Source: Arthrobacter liuii
GTDB lineage: Bacteria > Actinomycetota > Actinomycetes > Actinomycetales > Micrococcaceae
DNA length: 64,000 nt
NCBI RefSeq assembly: GCF_014639275.1
Contig: NZ_BMFW01000017.1
Location: 1 to 64,000, forward strand
Direction of reading: 5' to 3'
The translations under genes were made by a program, and so were the position numbers. How positions within the stretch are numbered: the stretch's first letter is position 1; the number at the start of each line of letters is the position of its first letter. Positions 50,630-59,262 of the stretch are shown here, one piece after another. Under the pieces are notes generated by a model that made no database searches, was not told where the DNA came from, and saw nothing but the letters and a program-made list of their open reading frames with translations.

Positions 50630-51334
50630 CTACTTGGCTTCCAGCACCAGCTGCTTGAGGTCGTCGAGGGTCTGCTGCATGTGGGCGTCCATGGCGTCCC
50701 GGGACCGGACGGCGTCGCGGGACTCCAGGGCGTCGGCGATGTTCTGGTGGTGCCCGATGGCGTGCTCCTGGATTGCCGGAACGGCAGAGGTCTCGGTCCT
50801 GCGCTTTTCGAGCACGCGGTGCAGCGGCTCAAACAGGACCGACACGAAGACATTCCCGGACGCGCCCAGGATGACGTCGTGGAACGCGAGGTCCGCCGCT
50901 ACGAACGCAGCGACGTCGTTGATGCTGTGGGCGGCCTTCATGGCCGCAATGTAGTTGAAGAGGGAGGCGATGTCCTCCTCCGCGATCCGGCCGGCCGCTA
51001 GCTCGCAGGCTCCCGTTTCGAGCATGCGGCGCAGCTCGATGAGCTGGATGGAGGCGTCGGCGTCATTCTTGCCTTCAGACGCCGCGCGGAGCACGGCTTC
51101 CAGTGAGGCCCAGCGGCTGAGGGGATTAACGAACGTACCCCGGCCGCGCTCCACGCTCAGGATCCGTTGGGCCTGCAGCGTCTTCATGGCTTCGCGAACC
51201 GTCATGCGGCTGACCTCGTGGCGCGCACTCAGTTCGTGCTCGCCGGGAACGGTGGAGCCGGGCGGGAATTCCCCTTCGATGATGCGGTCCAGCAGTTCGT
51301 CGGCCACCACACCTACCAGTGACTTCCTTGCCAT
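50630..51334 (-). CDS. GntR-family regulator, FCD (FadR-like) type
   Basis: A 234-residue regulator (ATG 51334). The winged helix contains IIEGEFPPGSTVPGEHELSA, then RHEVSRMTVREAMKTLQAQR and the wing ERGRGTFV; the helical FCD domain follows with metal-binding positions in DLAFHDVILGASGN and AIGHHQNIADAL. It diverges from an acid-sugar operon and is expected to bind the two TGTCAGACA sites in between. The FCD ligand is usually an organic or sugar acid, here perhaps a four-carbon acid sugar. Confidence 0.85.
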   Translation of the reverse strand: MARKSLVGVVADELLDRIIEGEFPPGSTVPGEHELSARHEVSRMTVREAMKTLQAQRILSVERGRGTFVNPLSRWASLEAVLRAASEGKNDADASIQLIELRRMLETGACELAAGRIAEEDIASLFNYIAAMKAAHSINDVAAFVAADLAFHDVILGASGNVFVSVLFEPLHRVLEKRRTETSAVPAIQEHAIGHHQNIADALESRDAVRSRDAMDAHMQQTLDDLKQLVLEAK

Positions 51335-51376
51335 GCTGCCCCCTGATCACTGTTCCTGGCCCACGCGTGGCGGATA

Positions 51377-51452
51377 TGTCAGACAAGTGTACTTGCGCGT
51401 CCGTATGCCGTGTGCCACACTGATTTTTCAAATGCAAGATGTCAGACATCTT
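51377..51452. promoter_or_regulatory. Two GntR operators 63 bases apart
   Basis: The core TGTCAGACA occurs at 51377-51385 and at 51440-51448; the second copy is extended to the perfect palindrome AAGATGTC-A-GACATCTT (51436-51452). The centres are 63 bases apart, six turns of B-DNA, so two regulator dimers would sit on the same face. The sites lie 42 bases from the GntR start and 57 bases from the kinase start. Confidence 0.75.
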
Positions 51453-51509
51453 ACAGTTACCTTTACATCAGGATCCGTGAACCCGGATCGCAACACAACG
51501 GAGTGCACT

Positions 51510-52994
51510 GTGACGCATGAAGCAGACGTTCTGGCCGCCTATCCGGCAGACCTCGAGATTCCCGCCCGGCTGGTTGCCGGCACGCTGGCCGCCTCCAACG
51601 CGGCGGTTCCCCGCGTCCTGGTAGTGCTCGACGACGACCCCACCGGAACGCAGTCAGTGGCAGACCTGCCCGTGCTCACCAGCTGGGAAGTGCAGGACTT
51701 CGCCTGGGCCTTCGGCCAGGGCAAGCCCGCGGTGTACGTCCTGACCAATACCCGCAGCCTTGACCCCGCAGAGGCGGCGGCCCGCAACGAGGAAGTGGTC
51801 CGGAACGCCCTGGCGGCAGCAGGACAGCAGGAGAAGCTGCGCCTGGGTTTCGTCAGCCGCAGCGACTCCACCCTCCGCGGGCACTACCCTCTTGAACCGG
51901 ACGTCATCGCGGCCACTGTTGCCGAGGTCAGCGGAGAAAAGACCGACGGCGTTGTCCTGGTCCCGGCGTTCCCCGACGCCGGCCGGCTCACCATCGGCGG
52001 CGTCCACTACATGCGCGGCACCGGCGACGCCAAGGGCACCCTGGTCCCGGTCTCCGGGACCGAGTTCGCCAAGGACGCGTCCTTCGGCTTCAGCACGTCC
52101 GTCATGGCCGACTACGTCGCAGAGAAGTCGCAGGGCAGGTTCCCCGCAGACTCAGTGATCGTCCTGGACCTGAACATCATCCGGGCAGGTGCTTCCGCGC
52201 AGGACCCCGCCATCTCCGCCAAGGCCATCGCAGACGCCATAGAGCGTGCCACCGACTCCACGCCCATCGTGGCTGACATCGTCACCGAAAACGACTTCCG
52301 TGCCCTGGCCCTGGGCCTCGAAGAAGCCGAACGCCGCGGCAAGAAGCTCCTCTACCGGGTGGGTCCCCCGTTCGTCCGCGGCCGCATTGGCCAGGAAATC
52401 CGCGCTGCGCTGACCGCCGAAGAGGCCTACGCGGGAAACACCCCGTCCGAAGCGGGCGGCCTGATCGTGGTGGGCTCGCACGTCGGCCTCACCACGCGCC
52501 AACTCAACGTCCTCACGGCAGAACACAGCTCAGCACGCATCATCGAGATCGACGTCGAAAAGCTCCTTGGCGATGAAACCGACGCCCAAAAGCACCTGGA
52601 CCAGACGGTGGACGCGGTCGTCGACGCCCTCCGCGCCGGGGACGTCATCGTCCACACCAGCCGCCTGCTCATCAAGACGGACGACCCCGCGGAAAGCCTG
52701 CGGATCGCCCGCACCGTTTCCGCCGCCGTCGTGAACGTCGTCAACCGCACCCTGAAGACGTTCCCGCCGCGCTTCGTCATCGCCAAGGGCGGCATCACCT
52801 CCTCGGACGTCGCGGCGCACGGCCTGGAAATCCGGCACGCCATTGTCCGCGGCCCCATGCTCCCCGGCATCGTCAGCCTCTGGGAACCGGTGGACGGACC
52901 CGCCAAGGGCATCCCGTACATCGTCTTCGCCGGCAACGTGGGCGACGACGACTCACTGGCCCAGGTCACCCGCAAGCTCAGCAATAGCTTTTAG
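51510..52994 (+). CDS. DUF1537 four-carbon acid sugar kinase family protein
   Basis: A 494-residue kinase of the former DUF1537 family. The start is GTG 51510, with GGAG six bases upstream. The N-terminal substrate domain has VLDDDPTGTQSVADLPVLTS and FVSRSDSTLRGHYPLEPDVI; the C-terminal nucleotide domain has LIVVGSHVGLTTRQL, FVIAKGGITSSDVA and IVFAGNVGDDDSL. Known members phosphorylate 3-oxo-tetronate or D-threonate with ATP. With the LtnD-like dehydrogenase next door it should work on an oxidised acid sugar. Confidence 0.85.
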   Translation: MTHEADVLAAYPADLEIPARLVAGTLAASNAAVPRVLVVLDDDPTGTQSVADLPVLTSWEVQDFAWAFGQGKPAVYVLTNTRSLDPAEAAARNEEVVRNALAAAGQQEKLRLGFVSRSDSTLRGHYPLEPDVIAATVAEVSGEKTDGVVLVPAFPDAGRLTIGGVHYMRGTGDAKGTLVPVSGTEFAKDASFGFSTSVMADYVAEKSQGRFPADSVIVLDLNIIRAGASAQDPAISAKAIADAIERATDSTPIVADIVTENDFRALALGLEEAERRGKKLLYRVGPPFVRGRIGQEIRAALTAEEAYAGNTPSEAGGLIVVGSHVGLTTRQLNVLTAEHSSARIIEIDVEKLLGDETDAQKHLDQTVDAVVDALRAGDVIVHTSRLLIKTDDPAESLRIARTVSAAVVNVVNRTLKTFPPRFVIAKGGITSSDVAAHGLEIRHAIVRGPMLPGIVSLWEPVDGPAKGIPYIVFAGNVGDDDSLAQVTRKLSNSF

Positions 52995-53023
52995 CAGCCC
53001 CCAAAAATTCAACGGAGAACACC

Positions 53024-53923
53024 ATGACCAGCAACTACACCGTCACCGTCCTGGGCCTCGGCGCCATGGGCCTGCCCATGGCCACCCGCCTGGCCTCCCA
53101 GCTGACCGTCCACGGCTTTGACATCGCCGAGCCGCGCCTCAAGCTCGCTGAAGAAGCCGGCATCGCCACCTTCACCACCGCCCGCGAAGCCGCCAAGGGT
53201 GCCAACGCCGTGCTCCTTGCCGTCCGCAACGGCGAACAGCTCAACGACGTCCTCTTCGGCGAGAACGGCGTGGCTTCCGTGCTCGAGCCCGGCGCCGTCG
53301 TCATCCTCGGCAGCACCGTGGGCACCGACGCCATCCCCGCCACCGTGGCCAAACTGGCGGAATACGGTGTGGACCTGGTGGACGCCCCGCTGTCCGGCGG
53401 CCCCAAGCGCGCCGGCGAAGGCGACCTGCTGATCGTCGTCGGAGCTTCCCCCGAAGCCCGCGAAAAAGCGGCCCCCGCGCTGGACCTGCTCGCCTCCACG
53501 CTCACGGTCGTGGGCGACAACCCCGGCGACGGCCAGGCCCTGAAGACCGTCAACCAGCTCCTGTGCGGCGTCCACATCGCGGCCGCCGCCGAGGCCCTGG
53601 CCCTCGCCGACGCCCTGGGACTGGACCAGGCCAAGACCCTCGCCGCCCTGGAAGCCGGCGCCGCCGGTTCGTTCATGCTTTCCAACCGCGGCCCCCGCAT
53701 CCTGGAGGCCTACAACGAGGACGGAGCCGAGGTCCTGTCCCGCCTGGATATCTTCGTCAAGGACATGGGCATCGTGGGCAAGGCCACCCGCGCCGCCGGC
53801 CTGGCAGCCCCCGTCGCCGCCGCAGCCGAGCAGCTCTACCTCCTGGGCCAGGCCCAGGGCCTCGCCGCCGCCGATGACTCCGCCGTCATCAAGGTGGTCG
53901 CCCCCGCCAAGCGCACCAAGTAG
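53024..53923 (+). CDS. LtnD-like beta-hydroxyacid dehydrogenase
   Basis: A 299-residue NAD(P)-dependent enzyme of the beta-hydroxyacid dehydrogenase family (ATG 53024, CGGAGAACACC). VLGLGAMGLPMATRLA binds the dinucleotide, VDAPLSGGPKRAGEGDL is the substrate loop, and the catalytic Lys is in GDGQALKTVNQLLCG. Relatives are L-threonate dehydrogenase (LtnD) and tartronate semialdehyde reductase. Next to a DUF1537 kinase, oxidation of a tetronate is the likely role. The gap to the kinase gene is 29 bases. Confidence 0.85.
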   Translation: MTSNYTVTVLGLGAMGLPMATRLASQLTVHGFDIAEPRLKLAEEAGIATFTTAREAAKGANAVLLAVRNGEQLNDVLFGENGVASVLEPGAVVILGSTVGTDAIPATVAKLAEYGVDLVDAPLSGGPKRAGEGDLLIVVGASPEAREKAAPALDLLASTLTVVGDNPGDGQALKTVNQLLCGVHIAAAAEALALADALGLDQAKTLAALEAGAAGSFMLSNRGPRILEAYNEDGAEVLSRLDIFVKDMGIVGKATRAAGLAAPVAAAAEQLYLLGQAQGLAAADDSAVIKVVAPAKRTK

Positions 53924-53946
53924 CCCCTCCTCCCTGAAAGGAACGA

Positions 53947-53972
53947 CGACGGCGGTCCCCCCTCCGCCGTCG
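53947..53972 (+). terminator. Intercistronic stem-loop before the permease gene
   Basis: CGACGGCGG and CCGCCGTCG form a nine-base stem around eight bases, 23 bases after the dehydrogenase stop. The permease starts 116 bases later without an evident promoter, so this is more likely an attenuating or stabilising hairpin inside the operon than a full stop. Confidence 0.45.
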
Positions 53973-54088
53973 CCGTCCCTCCCAGCGTTCCACACGGTGC
54001 CGCTGCGGTTCCCGGCCGCCAGGCACCACCGATAAACCCCTGATGCCGCCCTGCCCAAGGGCCGGCACGTCAAAGGAGACACCTCCCC

Positions 54089-55555
54089 GTGAACCACCTG
54101 ATCAACCCGCTTATCCAGCGGGCGGCCGACGCCCCGGCCATCAAGCCCGCCGTTGAGCTGGGCACCCCGCTGCTGCTCACCATCGCGGCCGTTGGCATCG
54201 CCATCCTGCTGGTGATGATCATCCGCTTCAAGATCCAGGCTTTCGTGGCCCTGCTCACCGTCAGCATCCTGGTGGCCGTGGCCGCCACCATCCCGCTGCA
54301 GGACATCTTCACCGTGGTATCCAGCGGCGTGGGCAGCACCATGGGCAAAGTCGCCATCCTGATCGCGCTCGGTGCCGTGCTGGGCCGCATGATCGAGGTG
54401 TCTGGTGGCGTCCAGTCGCTCGCGGACCACTTCACCCGCAAGCTCGGCGCCCGCCGCGTGGCCGTGGCGCTCACCGCCGTCGGTTTCCTGGTGGCCATCC
54501 CCGTCTTCTTCGAGGTGGGCATCATCGTGCTGGTGCCAATCGTGTACGCCTTCGCCAAGATCGCCAAGGTGCACCCGGTCAAGTTCGGCCTTCCCATGGC
54601 CGGCATCATGCTCTCCATCCACGTCGCAGTCCCGCCGCACCCAGGCATCGTTGCCGGCGCCGGCGTGCTCGGAGCCGACATCGGACTCATCGCCCTGATC
54701 TCGCTCCTGATCTGCGTGCCGCTGGGCTTCCTTTCCTACTGGGTGGCATCCATCATGAACCGCAAGGACTACGAACTGCTGCCGGCGGTGAAGGCCCAGG
54801 TTGAAGAGTTCGGTTCCGACTCGCTGGTCAAAGTGGGACATGACGGCCCTGGCGCCGCCGCCATCGCACCGCCCCGCCCCGGCCTGATCATCTTCCTGAT
54901 CGCAGCGCCGATCGTGCAGATCTTGCTCGGCACCGTCGGCACGCTCGTCATCCCCAAGAGCGACCCCCTGTACGGCCTGGCATCCTTCATCGGCAACCCG
55001 TTCCTGGCACTGCTGGTCGCTGTCGCGCTGTCCTTCTTCCTGCTGGCCGTCCGTCGCGGCTGGTCCTTCCGGGAAACAGGTGAGATTTTCGAAGGGTCCC
55101 TGCCTCCCATCGCCTCCATCCTGATGGTGGTGGCCGCCGGCGGGGTGTTCGGCAATGTACTGCAGGTCTCCGGCATCGGGTCCGCACTGTCCAAGACCCT
55201 GGACACGCTCGGCGTGCCGCTGCTGCTCCTCGGATTCATCATCTCGCTGGCCCTGCGCGCCGCCCAGGGGTCGGCCACCGTGGCCATCGTGACCACCACC
55301 GGCCTGCTGTCCGCAGCGGTCAGCGGCGGCGGCTACAGCCCCGCGCAGATCGCCGTGATCGTGATCGCCATCGGTTTCGGCGCCCTGGGCCTGTCCCACG
55401 TGACCGACGCCGGCTTCTGGGTGGTGGTCCGCTACTACGGGCTCACGGTTTCGGACGGCCTGAAGACCTGGACGGTCCTGACCACCGTCCTGGGCCTGGC
55501 CGGCTTCGCGCTGACCTTCGTTGCCTGGATCCTGGTGGGAGGCCTGGGCGCCTGA
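54089..55555 (+). CDS. GntP-family gluconate-type permease
   Basis: A 488-residue transporter with about twelve hydrophobic segments, GTG start at 54089 behind AAAGGAGACACC. GntP-family marks include GSTMGKVAILIALGAVLGRM, IEVSGGVQSLADHF, HVAVPPHPGIVAGAGVLG and a C-terminal LRAAQGSATVAIVTTTGLL. The family imports gluconate and related sugar acids with protons. It supplies the substrate for the kinase-dehydrogenase pair. Its stop overlaps the aldolase start (TGATG). Confidence 0.9.
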   Translation: MNHLINPLIQRAADAPAIKPAVELGTPLLLTIAAVGIAILLVMIIRFKIQAFVALLTVSILVAVAATIPLQDIFTVVSSGVGSTMGKVAILIALGAVLGRMIEVSGGVQSLADHFTRKLGARRVAVALTAVGFLVAIPVFFEVGIIVLVPIVYAFAKIAKVHPVKFGLPMAGIMLSIHVAVPPHPGIVAGAGVLGADIGLIALISLLICVPLGFLSYWVASIMNRKDYELLPAVKAQVEEFGSDSLVKVGHDGPGAAAIAPPRPGLIIFLIAAPIVQILLGTVGTLVIPKSDPLYGLASFIGNPFLALLVAVALSFFLLAVRRGWSFRETGEIFEGSLPPIASILMVVAAGGVFGNVLQVSGIGSALSKTLDTLGVPLLLLGFIISLALRAAQGSATVAIVTTTGLLSAAVSGGGYSPAQIAVIVIAIGFGALGLSHVTDAGFWVVVRYYGLTVSDGLKTWTVLTTVLGLAGFALTFVAWILVGGLGA

Positions 55556-56433
55556 TGCGTACCCGACTGGACCACCTGGTCACCTCCGCCCTGCAGCAGG
55601 GTTCCGCGGTGCCCGCCTTCACCTGCTATGACTTCACCACCGCGCTGGCCGTGGTGGGCGCCGCCGAGGAATCCGGCCGGGGCGTGATCCTCCTGGTGGC
55701 ACCCAAGACGGCCGCCACGCCGAACGGACTCCGGCTCATCGCTGCCCTGCGCGGCCTGGCCGATGCTGCCACGGTGCCCGTCGCGGTGCAGCTTGACCAC
55801 GCGTCCGATCTCAAGGTCATGGTCGACGCCGTCGCGGCCGGGGCGGATTCGGTCCTCGCCGACGGTTCGTCCCTTCCTTACGAGGAGAACATCGCGCTGG
55901 TCCAGGCGGCCCGCGCGCTGCTGGGTGCCGGCGTGGTGCTTGAAGCGGAACTGGGCGGCCTGGCAGGCGACGAGGACCGCGCGTTCGGCACCGACCCGAC
56001 GGGCACGGACCAGCCGGCCGGACAGTCCGGCGTGGATGTGGCGGGGCTGACGGATTCCGCGCAGGTGGAGGACTTCGTGTCCCGCACCGGCGCGGAACTG
56101 CTGGCCGTCGCCGTCGGGAATGTCCACGGCAAGTACAAGGGCGAGCCACGCCTGCGCTGGGACGTGCTGCAGGACATCGCGGCGCGGATCCACATTCCGC
56201 TGGTGCTGCACGGCGCCTCCGGCATCCCGGCCGAAGAGCTGGTCAAAGCGGCAGCCATGAACGTTGGCAAGGTCAATTTCAACACTGAACTGCGGACCGG
56301 TGTCCTGGCCACCCTCCAGGACCAGCTTCCCGCCCACCGCGCGGACGGCGAAAACCTGCAGGCCCTGCTGGCCATGTGGAACCAGTCGGCGAAGGGCTTC
56401 GCCGCCACCACGCTGGCCACGCTGGCACGGTAG
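55555..56433 (+). CDS. Class II aldolase, FbaA/KbaY-like
   Basis: A 292-residue zinc aldolase of the fructose-bisphosphate/tagatose-bisphosphate type. AVPAFTCYDFTTALAVV opens the barrel, PVAVQLDHASDLKVM has the catalytic Asp and a zinc His, VGNVHGKYKGEPRL and LVLHGASGIPAEEL the other His ligands, and KVNFNTELRT the phosphate site. DUF1537 pathways described so far mostly use OtnC-type decarboxylases or PdxA2; a class II FBA-type aldolase here suggests cleavage of a phosphorylated keto acid sugar giving a C3 phosphate. Overlaps the permease gene by one base. Confidence 0.85.
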   Translation: MRTRLDHLVTSALQQGSAVPAFTCYDFTTALAVVGAAEESGRGVILLVAPKTAATPNGLRLIAALRGLADAATVPVAVQLDHASDLKVMVDAVAAGADSVLADGSSLPYEENIALVQAARALLGAGVVLEAELGGLAGDEDRAFGTDPTGTDQPAGQSGVDVAGLTDSAQVEDFVSRTGAELLAVAVGNVHGKYKGEPRLRWDVLQDIAARIHIPLVLHGASGIPAEELVKAAAMNVGKVNFNTELRTGVLATLQDQLPAHRADGENLQALLAMWNQSAKGFAATTLATLAR

Positions 56434-56669
56434 GGAAGCAGCCAAAAACTCCGGGGAGGACAGGATCAAGCAACGGTCCTGGCCTTCACCGGACGTAAGT
56501 ACCTCACCGCTGCCGTAACACTGGGCACCACGCCGCTGCTCGCCGTCGTACTGGTCCTGCTGGCCATATCGCAGCAAAAAGGGTCACCACGGGCACAAAG
56601 TCCGTAAAATTGGGCCGGCAACAGGGGCACAATGGTGCCGTGGGCAGCGCCGAGTCTTTGTAGGATCCC
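56434..56669. other. Spacer with a possible short hydrophobic frame
   Basis: No full gene. The plus strand has an open stretch at about 56468-56605 reading TVLAFTGRKYLTAAVTLGTT then PLLAVVLVLLAISQQKG, a basic head and one hydrophobic segment, without a good start. It resembles the end of a membrane protein and may be a remnant. Confidence 0.35.
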
Positions 56670-57989
56670 GTGCGAAGTACCGGCAGGCAGGGGACAGCAA
56701 CCGGGGCGGACACGGCAAACCGTGATCCGGCCATCGACCTTGTCCGGTTCATCTGCCTGGCACTGGTGGTGGTGGGGCACTCCATGATGGTCAGCCCGGT
56801 CCTGCACCCGGACGGGACCGTGACAACCGAGAACACCCTCGGCGATCAGCGCTGGTTCGAGCCCGTCATCTGGATCTTCATGGTCATGCCCCTGTTCTTC
56901 GTCACGGGGGGCGTCACCGGCCTCCAATCCTGGCGCCGGCTCAAAGCGGCCGGTGGGACGCCGGCCGAGTTCATCCGCGCCCGGCTCCTTCGCCTGGTCC
57001 GCCCTGCCGCCGCCCTGCTCGCCACCATGGTGGCTGGCCTGTCCGTTGCGGGCGCACTCGGCGTGGACCGGCAGGTGGTCCAGCTCATTGCCGCCGGCGC
57101 GGCCATGCCCCTGTGGTTCCTGGCGGCCTACCTCGCGGCACAGCTGAACATTCCGGCACTTGCTTCGCTCCATGCGCGCGCGCCGTGGTTGACCTTCGGC
57201 CTGCTTGCGGGGCTGGTGGTCGCCGTGGATTGCCTCCGGGCTGCCTTGCCTGAACTTGCCAATGCGAACCTGGTGTTCGTGTGGTGCACGGTCCAGCAAC
57301 TGGGTTTCCTTGCCGCAGACGGCTACTTTTCCCGCCTCTCCCGTTCGGGGCTGCTGGGCCTCGCGGTGGCGGCGCACCTGCTGCTGGGGCTTGTGACCGG
57401 TCTGGGGCTCTACACCGGAAACATGCTGGTCAACCTCAACCCGCCCAACCTGTCCCTGGTGATCCTGGGCGTTTCGCAGCTGGCCGTGATGGAACTGGCC
57501 AGGCCGGTCCTGGTACCCCTGGCTGGGGTCCGCTGGATCGCACGCGTCCTGGCACTGGCCGGCAGCAGGTCCCTGACGGTGTACCTGTGGCACCTGCCGC
57601 TGCTGGCGGGCATGTCTGGACTGCTGCTCCTCGCGCCGATCCCCAAACCGGGCGCCGGCACCCCTGAGTGGTGGTGGTCGCGGCCTGTGGTGGTCCTGGC
57701 GCTGGTCCTCCTGCTCCTGCCGGTGGTGGCGGCCTTTGGCCGCCTGGAGGAACGGACGACGGCGGCGCACGCCTTCCGCTCCCGGCCCGCCGTGGCGGGG
57801 GCCGCCGTCGTGGTGGTCTTCATTCCCGTGGCGGACGCTGCCCTTAACGGACTGTCCTTAGGGCTGCTGGCAGGAGGCGCGGTGTGTTTTTCGGTGGCGA
57901 CGGTGGTGCTGGGCGGCGTTCCGCCGCTGCGGCGGCATCCGGGCCGGCGACGGCAAGGCAGAAGGGGCATTGCCAGCGGGGTGAAGTAG
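56670..57989 (+). CDS. Acyltransferase-3 family membrane protein
   Basis: A 439-residue integral membrane acyltransferase (GTG 56670 after TAGGATCCC). The N-terminal RDPAIDLVRFICLALVVVGH with the conserved Asp, Arg and His, the RARLLRLVRPAAALL loop, and about ten further hydrophobic helices are typical. These enzymes move acetyl or other acyl groups to cell-wall glycans, lipids or antibiotics across the membrane. SLTVYLWHLPLL near the C-terminus is also a family hallmark. The substrate is unknown; it stands alone. Confidence 0.85.
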   Translation: MRSTGRQGTATGADTANRDPAIDLVRFICLALVVVGHSMMVSPVLHPDGTVTTENTLGDQRWFEPVIWIFMVMPLFFVTGGVTGLQSWRRLKAAGGTPAEFIRARLLRLVRPAAALLATMVAGLSVAGALGVDRQVVQLIAAGAAMPLWFLAAYLAAQLNIPALASLHARAPWLTFGLLAGLVVAVDCLRAALPELANANLVFVWCTVQQLGFLAADGYFSRLSRSGLLGLAVAAHLLLGLVTGLGLYTGNMLVNLNPPNLSLVILGVSQLAVMELARPVLVPLAGVRWIARVLALAGSRSLTVYLWHLPLLAGMSGLLLLAPIPKPGAGTPEWWWSRPVVVLALVLLLLPVVAAFGRLEERTTAAHAFRSRPAVAGAAVVVVFIPVADAALNGLSLGLLAGGAVCFSVATVVLGGVPPLRRHPGRRRQGRRGIASGVK

Positions 57990-58004
57990 TGCCAGTGTCG
58001 AACC

Positions 58005-58334
58005 ATGACCGAGAACACCACGTCCGCAGAGGACAAGTTCACAGCCAATGTCACCCTGCGCCGCAACGATACGCAGCACCGGTACGAGCTCCTGGTGGAT
58101 GGCAGGCTGGCTGTGGAGGCCTTCTTCCGCGACCTTCCCGGGCACATCGATTTCACCCACACCGAGACCGGGGACGACTTTGAAGGACAGGGCCTTGGCA
58201 AGGTCCTGGCGCACTTTGCCCTGGACGACGTGGTGGCCACCGGCAAGCGCATCATCCCGCACTGCCCGTTCATCTCCAGCTACCTCCGCAAGCATGAAGG
58301 CTACGAACAGTTCGTCGATTGGCCGGATCGCTGA
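58005..58334 (+). CDS. Small GNAT acetyltransferase (NATD1/YjdJ type)
   Basis: A 109-residue protein with the compact GCN5-related fold: RRYELL-like start (HRYELLVDGRLAVEAFF), IDFTHTETGDDFEGQGLGKV with the acetyl-CoA loop EGQGLGKVLAHFALDD, and HCPFISSYLRKHEGY with the family CPF..Y pattern. Members are orphan acetyltransferases of unknown target. It starts 15 bases after the acyltransferase stop and may share its transcript. Confidence 0.85.
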   Translation: MTENTTSAEDKFTANVTLRRNDTQHRYELLVDGRLAVEAFFRDLPGHIDFTHTETGDDFEGQGLGKVLAHFALDDVVATGKRIIPHCPFISSYLRKHEGYEQFVDWPDR

Positions 58335-58367
58335 CGGGAATCCGCCGGAGGCCACACAGGCCAGGGG

Positions 58368-58691
58368 TCAGCTGGCGAGGGCCTGGTCGCTGACCGTCAT
58401 TGCGGTGCCCGGGTCGTCGAGGGTGAAGCCGCAGGCGCAACGATAGGTGACGATGCTGTCCGGGACCGACCCGGGCCGCAGGGCGACCACGGAGTCCCCG
58501 TCAACGTACACGGGCTGCCGGAGCGGCAGTTCATCGTGGTCAACGCGCTGCATTGGCGTGCGGCAGTGCATGCGCGAGTTCAGGGTCATCAGCAGTCCAG
58601 CGTCCACGGGTATGGTGGCGGTCAGGAGCTGCGCGGCTTCCTCGCTGCGCTCCCCAAGCGCTGTTGGCTGGTCTTCCATTGCGGTGGTCAT
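58368..58691 (-). CDS. Hypothetical protein with CxC motif
   Basis: A 107-residue protein (ATG 58691, AAGGAAGAACATA site). The N-terminal 25 residues are acidic and polar; then MTLNSRMHCRTPMQRVDHDE and a C-terminal VTYRCACGFTLDDPG, which with the earlier Cys could bind a metal. I do not recognise the family. About 94 bases upstream is the 11-base element TAGTAAGCATG that also precedes the stress gene glsB, which hints at shared control. Confidence 0.5.
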   Translation of the reverse strand: MTTAMEDQPTALGERSEEAAQLLTATIPVDAGLLMTLNSRMHCRTPMQRVDHDELPLRQPVYVDGDSVVALRPGSVPDSIVTYRCACGFTLDDPGTAMTVSDQALAS

Positions 58692-58784
58692 TATGTTCTT
58701 CCTTGGGCTTCTTTCACGGAACCGCCAGCATCGGCAGCCCCGCCGCGAACTGCTTGCGGAGGTTCATCTACCCCATAAGCAAAG

Positions 58785-58795
58785 CATGCTTACTA
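58785..58795 (-). promoter_or_regulatory. Second copy of the TAGTAAGCATG element
   Basis: Read on the minus strand, TAGTAAGCATG is identical to the copy at 38606-38596 and likewise sits in an A/T-rich pocket 94 bases before a small minus-strand gene. The surrounding dyad is less perfect here (TTAGTAAGCATGCTTTGCTT). Confidence 0.45.
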
Positions 58796-58829
58796 ATTGA
58801 TGCACAAGTCCCGTCTTGGATAGCCCGGT

Positions 58830-59168
58830 CTAGCAGCGCCGGCGCTGCCATTGCCAGGCATGCCAGAAGAGCAGCGCAAGGATGATGCCAATCCCTCCGG
58901 TCACACCCTGCGGCGCAAATGCGAAGACCAGATACGGCACCGTGGCTCTGTCAGCCATGCCCACCGACATGGGACCGCCAATAAGCGCTGCCAGGCCGCC
59001 GGCGATCAGCCCTGCAGCAATCAGCCACAAGGCAATGATGAATGGGTTCGGCGCGGGCCAGGACTTGAGCCTTCCCGCAGGTTCCTCACCTTCCACCTCG
59101 GGCGGTACCGGGTTTCCGTCCCTGTCCACTTCGCGGAAGCCGAGTGCTCCGGATTGTTGCTGGTCCAT
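58830..59168 (-). CDS. Hypothetical two-helix membrane protein
   Basis: A 112-residue protein from ATG 59168 (GAAGGGGGATAC site). A hydrophilic N-terminal third (residues 1-41) precedes hydrophobic segments at about 42-66 and 76-102, ending in WHAWQWQRRRC. The glycine-rich helices suggest a small membrane-embedded protein; no family recognised. It is divergent from the SDR gene. Confidence 0.6.
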   Translation of the reverse strand: MDQQQSGALGFREVDRDGNPVPPEVEGEEPAGRLKSWPAPNPFIIALWLIAAGLIAGGLAALIGGPMSVGMADRATVPYLVFAFAPQGVTGGIGIILALLFWHAWQWQRRRC

Positions 59169-59262
59169 GTATCCCCCTTCATGGCAGCAGCCGGGCCGGC
59201 TGCCGGAGGCACCAGCCTAGCGGTCTTGGCGCGGCACGGCGCTCTCTGGCTAGGCTGGCAGC

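Noticed and set aside
51361..51380. Extra palindrome at the start of the GntR-kinase intergenic region (CCACGCGTGG)
   Set aside because: The ten-base palindrome is short and G/C-rich, expected often by chance in this genome, and it differs from the repeated TGTCAGACA core.
53009..55399. 796-codon minus-strand frame opposite the LtnD and GntP genes
   Set aside because: Its Gly/His/Asp-rich translation is the mirror of two strongly supported genes; no domain was recognised.
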